The translations under genes and the position numbers were made by a program. Shown here one piece after another: positions 60,876 through 64,000 of a stretch of 64,000 nucleotides of DNA. The stretch spans positions 2,976,001-3,040,000 of the forward strand of contig NZ_CP085840.1 of NCBI RefSeq assembly GCF_020715685.1, written 5' to 3'. Every line of letters begins with the position of its first letter. Within the stretch, counting starts at the first letter, position 1. The notes under the pieces were generated by a model. That model ran no database searches, was not told the DNA's origin, and saw only the letters and a list, made by a program, of their open reading frames with translations. This DNA is from Dermatobacter hominis. Its GTDB lineage: Bacteria > Actinomycetota > Acidimicrobiia > Acidimicrobiales > Microtrichaceae.

Positions 60876-60891
60876 GGTGAGTCGACTCACC
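60876..60891. promoter_or_regulatory. Perfect 16-bp palindrome upstream of the ATPase gene
   Basis: GGTGAGTCGACTCACC is self-complementary without spacer, 15 nt after the nuclease stop and 154 bp before the ATPase ATG. It could be an operator of the island, half of a terminator, or a recognition site of the local methyltransferase/nuclease. Confidence 0.5.
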
Positions 60892-61045
60892 ACGGTTGGC
60901 GTGTACCCTTCCGCTTGGTCACGCAGCGGACTCGGTCGGTTGAAGTAGCTCTCCGTCTTGGACGGTCACCTGCGGATGTCGGCGACGAAGCGAAGCGGCC
61001 TCCACGAACCCGTGGCACCAGTGCCACCGCTTTCAGGAGATTGAC

Positions 61046-63052
61046 ATGCCATTTGATTTCGAAAACGCGGACTTCGTCGCGGACAAGCTTGAGGCCGAGC
61101 TCCTTCCGCACCAGGAGATCCGAGAGGCCTTCCACAACGAGATGGAGGCTGTGACCCGTCGGGCTGTTGAGAAGCTTGACGCTGGGGATCCGTACCGGCC
61201 ATGGATTCGCGTCGGCGTCGACTGGACGACCATCGACGCAGAGGTCGCCCAGGGGATTGACCCCGTCTGGCGCCTGTCCGTCATGGGGAATGGCGACGGA
61301 ATGACCCGCGAAGAGGTGCAGAGGTACGCGAAGACGCTCGCCGTGTCGGGCGCGAACAACAACCAGGCCAAGGGCGGGAACCAGGGCATGGGGCTCAAGA
61401 TCTCCGGCCCGACCCGTCATCCCGCTGGCGTGTCGATCCGAACCCTCCGCGACGGCGAGGCGACTATGTGCCGGCTGGGGCGAGACCCCCATAACGGCTA
61501 CGACTTCCTGCCCATCGGGGCCAACGGTGAGCGCACCGTCGACATCTCGAGGCACGCCGAGCGCCTCTTCCCATCTGAGATCCTCGAAGCTGGGTCGGGG
61601 ACGGTCGTGACCTTTCATGGCAAGGAAGGAGTCGAAGACACGCTTCTCGGCCAGCCATCGAACTGGGTCGAGAAGTACCTCAACACCCGGTACGGAATCC
61701 TGGACCCGAACATCGACATCAAGGCAGACGTGCCCGTCGGCCAGGGCCGATCCAACGTTGTTACGGGGTCAGCGGTCAACCAGGACATGATCTCGGGGAG
61801 GTCCAAGGACCCCGACACCATGTACTTCAAGCCGTCGGCGATCCGTGGAACCTGTGCCGTGTGGACCGATGCCTCGGACTGGCTCCGCACTCACGACACC
61901 CTTCCGTATGAGACGCACGGGACCGTCGACTGCGCAGGAGACCCCCTGCTCAACGTGCCAGCGGCCCGCGTCCATTTCTGGTGCTTCCCGGTCGACCGGG
62001 TGAAGGGAGCGCCTGACGTGACGAGCCGCACCGCAGGTCCAGGCCGGATCACCGTCATGTACCAGGGAGAGCTTCACGACTGGCGCGAGGGAATCGGGTC
62101 GAATGCGCTCTTCGCTCGCTTCGGCATCGTGTTCGGCAAGTCGAGGGTCTCGCTGATCATCGAGCCGGTGGGTGGCTACGACGAGGTCGACTCGGACTTC
62201 GCGCGCGCACACGTCATGCTGGCGAAGAGCAAGACCCAGGTCATGGAGAACGACGAAGCGCTCATGACCTGGTCCCGACAGTTCAAGGAGCAGCTTCCGG
62301 ACGCCGTGAAGGCCGTCATCGCCGAGGCCCGTGAGGAATCGCTGGGCGACCAGACCGTGACTGCCGAGGTGATGAAGCGGATCGCCGAGATGCTCAAGCG
62401 CCTCCGGCCGCAGAAGTACCGCCGCCGAGCCGGCGGCAGCGTCCGAGCTTCGGGATCAGCGCCGGGCGCAGGAATTGGCCGGTCAACCGGAACGGGCACG
62501 TCCACCTCGACACCTTCGGGCGGGCCCCCCACGGGCCCGGGCCGTGACCCCCTGCTCGGGCTGCTCGATGACAACGGCGACGAGTCTGAGCCGGCCGAGA
62601 ACCCACCACTCAACCTGAACGTGGAGTGGAAGTCGGAGGCATGGATCAACGAGCAGGCGATCGTCGGTGGACATGACGTGACCGATCGCGCCGCTGCCCT
62701 CATCGGTGAGAGCGCCTCGAGCGCAGGGCTCCTCGCACTCAACGAGGACTTCCGTGGCTTCACGCGATTCGTGGACGAGATCGACTCCGAGATGAACCCC
62801 GATGGTGATGACGACTTGCGTCGCATCATCGAAGGCAAGTGCCGCGAGTACACCTTGCAGAAGATGATCGAAGCGGTACTCGGCGTGCGGCAGCTTGAGA
62901 ACGGCAACCAGTGGATGGCAAACGAGATCCAGACGGCTCTCGGACCGACCGCCCTGACGACCGCCTTCATGGCCGACCGCTACCACACCTGGCAGTCGGT
63001 CAAGCGGGTCGTGGGCTCGAAGGCCCAGCAGTTCAAGGCGGCCGCCTCGTAA
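61046..63052 (+). CDS. GHKL (MORC/MutL-like) ATPase in a defence locus
   Basis: This 668-residue protein has a GHKL fold at the N-terminus. The N-box-like REAFHNEMEAV (Glu27, Asn31, Glu34-Ala35) is followed by G1-like GNGDGM (81-86) and G2 GNQGMGLK (111-118). The usual G1 Asp is Gly81. A central S5-like region (YQGELHDWREGIGSNALFAR) follows, then a Gly/Ser/Thr-rich hinge (about 465-510) and a helical C-terminus. GHKL ATPases related to MORC/MutL occur in restriction-modification loci, where they may gate DNA. Residues RPWIRVGVDWTTID and LSVMGNGDGM set the fold. The start follows CAGGAG. Its enzymatic state is unproven. Confidence 0.75.
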   Translation: MPFDFENADFVADKLEAELLPHQEIREAFHNEMEAVTRRAVEKLDAGDPYRPWIRVGVDWTTIDAEVAQGIDPVWRLSVMGNGDGMTREEVQRYAKTLAVSGANNNQAKGGNQGMGLKISGPTRHPAGVSIRTLRDGEATMCRLGRDPHNGYDFLPIGANGERTVDISRHAERLFPSEILEAGSGTVVTFHGKEGVEDTLLGQPSNWVEKYLNTRYGILDPNIDIKADVPVGQGRSNVVTGSAVNQDMISGRSKDPDTMYFKPSAIRGTCAVWTDASDWLRTHDTLPYETHGTVDCAGDPLLNVPAARVHFWCFPVDRVKGAPDVTSRTAGPGRITVMYQGELHDWREGIGSNALFARFGIVFGKSRVSLIIEPVGGYDEVDSDFARAHVMLAKSKTQVMENDEALMTWSRQFKEQLPDAVKAVIAEAREESLGDQTVTAEVMKRIAEMLKRLRPQKYRRRAGGSVRASGSAPGAGIGRSTGTGTSTSTPSGGPPTGPGRDPLLGLLDDNGDESEPAENPPLNLNVEWKSEAWINEQAIVGGHDVTDRAAALIGESASSAGLLALNEDFRGFTRFVDEIDSEMNPDGDDDLRRIIEGKCREYTLQKMIEAVLGVRQLENGNQWMANEIQTALGPTALTTAFMADRYHTWQSVKRVVGSKAQQFKAAAS

Positions 63053-63058
63053 CTCTGT

Positions 63059-63098
63059 CGCGACTGGCGAGGGGGCCGCGCGTCCTCTCGCCGTCGCG
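63059..63098 (+). terminator. Hairpin after the ATPase gene
   Basis: CGCGACTGGCGAG (63059-63071) pairs with CTCGCCGTCGCG (63087-63098), leaving one bulged T. It starts 7 nt after the stop. A short CTTTG follows. The next 245 bp up to the HD gene hold nothing I recognise. Confidence 0.7.
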
Positions 63099-63342
63099 GC
63101 GCTTTGTCCCTGGGCCTGAGCGGTCCGGTACCTGATCGGCCGTCGGGGCTCCGCCGGGCTCCAAGATCGTGACCCCAGCACGTCTGCTATCCCGCCGAGG
63201 GTCGAGCCCACGGTGTTGCGGATCGGCGCAGGCCGACGTCACGTTCCGGCCAACCTGGCCGGTCGGCGCCGAACCCCGCGTACCTCGATCGAACGAATCG
63301 ATCACCTGGTCCGGCGCTAGGCTGCGCGATCGGAGGCGAGCC

Positions 63343-64000
63343 ATGACCGTATGGGGACTGACAGCCGAGCTCAGGGCACAGAGGCCGTGGGGTCTCGATG
63401 AGGCGATGCTCGCCCCCGGCAAGGTCGTGACGGATCCAATCCATCACGACATCCATCTGTCGAGGCTCGAAGTAGCTCTGCTCAACAGCAAACCATTGCA
63501 GCGTCTGCGTCGCGTACGCCAGCTGGGCACCTCCAATCTCGTCTACCCGGGAGCGACCCACAGCAGGCTGTCGCACTCGCTGGGGGCTCTTCACGTCTCG
63601 CAGCGGATTCTCGACGTGGTGGAGGCCCAGCGATCGGGACCTCACCCGACCCGCGATCTATTCGAGGAATGGGCAGCTTCTGGCGACCGCGACTTCCCGT
63701 ACGAGAAGCGGCTCGCCGAGTCCATCGTGCTGGGTCGCCTTGGCGGTCTCCTTCACGACCTGTGTCACATTCCGTTCGGCCACACCCTTGAGGACGACCT
63801 CGAGCTTCTCGCCCCTCACGATGAGAATGAGGAACGGTTCGACAGATTGTGGAGCCAGTTCCCCGAGGACATCCGAGCACCGATCGACGCCGGCGGGCTC
63901 CTGGACGCGCTGAAGCCCCTGATCCTCTCGAAGGCGGACCCGTTCAGCGACGACACCTACGAGGAGTTGCCGCCGTTCTCGGACCGACCGCCGGAGTTGC
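63343..64000 (+). CDS. HD-domain phosphohydrolase (SAMHD1/dGTPase-like), cut by window end
   Basis: Reading continues past 64000, leaving 219 codons. The N-terminus gives DPIHHDIHLSRLEVALLNSK, PLQRLRRVRQLGTSNLVYPG, ATHSRLSHSLGALHVS and GGLLHDLCHIPFGHTLEDDL. His73 and His138-Asp139 are the HD metal ligands. The family hydrolyses dNTPs or other nucleotides; members act in phage defence by nucleotide depletion. GGAGG precedes ATG 63343. It follows the ATPase gene by about 290 bp in the same direction and may be the island's last visible member. Confidence 0.9.
   Translation, partial: MTVWGLTAELRAQRPWGLDEAMLAPGKVVTDPIHHDIHLSRLEVALLNSKPLQRLRRVRQLGTSNLVYPGATHSRLSHSLGALHVSQRILDVVEAQRSGPHPTRDLFEEWAASGDRDFPYEKRLAESIVLGRLGGLLHDLCHIPFGHTLEDDLELLAPHDENEERFDRLWSQFPEDIRAPIDAGGLLDALKPLILSKADPFSDDTYEELPPFSDRPPEL

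Overview
This 64 kb window comes from a very GC-rich actinobacterium. GTG starts, ATGA/GTGA stop-start overlaps, an F420-type (Ddn-like) reductase, a DUF5709-like acidic protein and many TetR/PadR/AraC-controlled oxidoreductase modules fit the class Acidimicrobiia (Iamia/Ilumatobacter-like). That placement is inference; no rRNA gene is present to fix it. I saw no tRNA, rRNA, CRISPR array, complete insertion sequence or replication origin.

Layout. 0-8 kb: an exporter fragment, then a Baeyer-Villiger-type monooxygenase with a coupled TetR gene, divergent from an SDR dehydrogenase across a perfect inverted repeat; a beta-propeller lipoprotein; small oxidoreductases. 8-18 kb: a large pseudokinase/flippase-like membrane protein; an AraC-VOC-repeat-protein operon ending in a protein with serine at every third residue; a second beta-propeller; a broken VOC gene before a ComB-like phosphatase; lipoprotein, K+ channel, alpha/beta hydrolase. 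18-27.6 kb: molybdopterin oxidoreductase, FAH-family, HIT, DUF1295, VOC, nitroreductase, DinB and amidohydrolase genes. 27.6-29.4 kb: a two-gene cassette of a lipoprotein and a signal-peptide-bearing homologue of contractile-tail sheath protein, with no other tail genes nearby. 29.4-47.4 kb: sulfatase, PIG-L/PadR module with twin operators, a glycine-rich PKD lipoprotein, a DM13 protein, a SWIM-SNF2 helicase, a serine hydrolase and an EEP nuclease. 47.6-57 kb: two ABC exporter pairs and an MMPL-hemerythrin / TetR-glycosyltransferase divergon with four operators, followed by a degenerate second copy of an ABC permease gene.

57.5-64 kb looks different. Base composition is visibly less GC-extreme, about 0.8 kb is non-coding or decayed, and then come a C5 DNA methyltransferase, a Vsr nickase, a PD-(D/E)xK nuclease candidate, a GHKL-type ATPase and an HD phosphohydrolase cut by the window end. 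This is most simply an acquired restriction-modification-like defence island and is the strongest candidate for an undescribed multi-gene system. The other top candidates are the secreted sheath-like protein (28.2-29.4 kb) and the Ser-x-x repeat protein (11.0-11.3 kb).

Regulation is unusually readable. Several regulator genes sit beside perfect palindromes, and at least seven genes have a TANNNT hexamer ending 6-7 nt before the start codon, as expected for leaderless mRNAs.
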